From: Clostridia bacterium
GTDB taxonomy: Bacteria; Bacillota; Clostridia; Oscillospirales; Acutalibacteraceae
Assembly: GCA_017502085.1 (NCBI GenBank)
Contig: JAFVVQ010000050.1
Location: 1-64,000, forward strand
Length of the DNA: 64,000 bases
Direction of reading: 5' to 3'
Positions 63,586 through 64,000 of this stretch are shown in pieces. The translations under genes were made by a program, and so were the position numbers. The notes beneath the pieces were generated by a model that ran no database searches, was not told where the DNA came from, and saw nothing but the letters and a program-made list of their open reading frames with translations. Position 1 is the stretch's first letter. Each line of letters begins with the position of its first letter.

Positions 63586-64000
63586 ATGAACTATTATAAT
63601 CTGCCGTGTCCCGTCTGCGGAGGGATTTTTAAAGACGGCGATGACATTGTAGTCTGTCCCGAATGTGCAACACCGCATCACCGTGAATGTTGGCACAAAA
63701 ACGGCTGCTGTATCAACAGCGAACTTCACTCAACGGATTTCGTATGGGATCGTAAAGCTCAGAAAACAGAAGAATCCGTACCTGAAACACCAACTCCCGA
63801 AACACATAACCCGTTTGTCGAAGAAAACCCTGACACAACCGTTTGCCATATATGCGGCAGCGAGAATCCGAAAGATGCTCTTCATTGCGGTAACTGCGGT
63901 GCACTTTTCGGCGAAACGGAAAACCCGACAAAAAAATGTCATATCTGCGGCACGGATAATCCCGCAGGAAGACTCAACTGTCACGAATGCGGCGCTCCCC
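63586..64000 (+). CDS. Prokaryotic RING-type/zinc-ribbon protein, N-terminal part
   Basis: The frame opens at ATG 63586 and stays open to the window edge (138 codons). Residues 1-40 match the prokaryotic RING family: CPVCGGIFKDGDDIVVCPECATPHHRECW with Cys/His ligands. A Glu/Pro/Thr-rich linker follows, then two zinc ribbons, CHICGSENPKDALHCGNCG and CHICGTDNPAGRLNCHECG. Such proteins usually continue into a membrane domain. It is not a shadow frame; the minus-strand frames opposite show no family. Confidence 0.8.
   Translation, partial: MNYYNLPCPVCGGIFKDGDDIVVCPECATPHHRECWHKNGCCINSELHSTDFVWDRKAQKTEESVPETPTPETHNPFVEENPDTTVCHICGSENPKDALHCGNCGALFGETENPTKKCHICGTDNPAGRLNCHECGAP

Overview
The window looks like a chromosomal segment of a Gram-positive Clostridia member, probably an uncultured gut Oscillospiraceae/Ruminococcus-type bacterium. 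Supporting signs are strong AGGAGG-type ribosome binding sites, extended -10 promoters of the TRTGnTATAAT type, the rimP-nusA-ylxR-ylxQ-infB-rbfA-nrnA operon, a type 1B pyrimidine operon (pyrK/pyrD), a class B sortase, D,D-carboxypeptidases, and several secreted proteins with bacterial Ig-like domains. The species assignment is inference; no rRNA is present.

Layout. 1-4.6 kb is an accessory region: the end of a CAP-domain protein, a small gene, a filamentous-phage/plasmid-type replication initiator with iteron-like repeats in its 3' end, a Cys-rich small protein, an excisionase, a tyrosine integrase and an unknown gene. This is read as an integrated replicative element whose left end lies outside the window. 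An AlbA_2/Schlafen-type ATP-binding gene with a 27-bp coding repeat follows (4.65-6.1 kb). 6.3-7.3 kb is the rplM-rpsI operon. 7.5-8.4 kb is a cobalamin-riboswitch-controlled lipoprotein with a DUF4430 (transcobalamin-like) domain. 8.4-12.6 kb is a MarR-regulated heterodimeric ABC exporter with tandem palindromic operators. 12.7-16.2 kb has a phosphoesterase, a D,D-carboxypeptidase and an Eis-like acetyltransferase.

16.2-22.0 kb is a complete pyrCKDFEBI operon (all of UMP synthesis except carAB). 22-30 kb is a mixed stretch: acyl-CoA ligase, rhodanese lipoprotein plus ZIP transporter, an Ig-like secreted protein, a TSCPD protein, three overlapping small genes of unknown function, a YfcE-type phosphodiesterase, a DUF4830 protein, a 38-residue Asn/Lys-rich protein and aldose 1-epimerase. 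30-34 kb is a response regulator/histidine kinase/HtrA protease module for envelope stress. 34-40 kb is the translation operon led by rimP. 40-48.6 kb holds an amidohydrolase, an HD nucleotidase, a sortase fused to a zinc ribbon and a degenerate kinase N-lobe, an arabinofuranosidase, and an AT-rich two-gene surface-protein island with a possible leader-peptide attenuator. 48.6-64 kb has a DUF4965 glutaminase-like protein, tRNA-Arg(CCU), an EF-G paralogue, an AI-2E family permease, hom-lysC, two lipoproteins, a membrane M28 peptidase, a VanY-type carboxypeptidase, a sugar-phosphate transferase, a cyclase, prfB and the start of a prokaryotic RING/zinc-ribbon protein.

The points most worth a second look are the sortase/pseudokinase fusion, the riboswitch-DUF4430 pair, the iteron-like repeat that recurs in two reading frames of the replication gene, the possible leader-peptide attenuator before the Ig-like surface protein, and the three-gene small-protein operon. 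All functional calls come from reading motifs by eye; no search was run.
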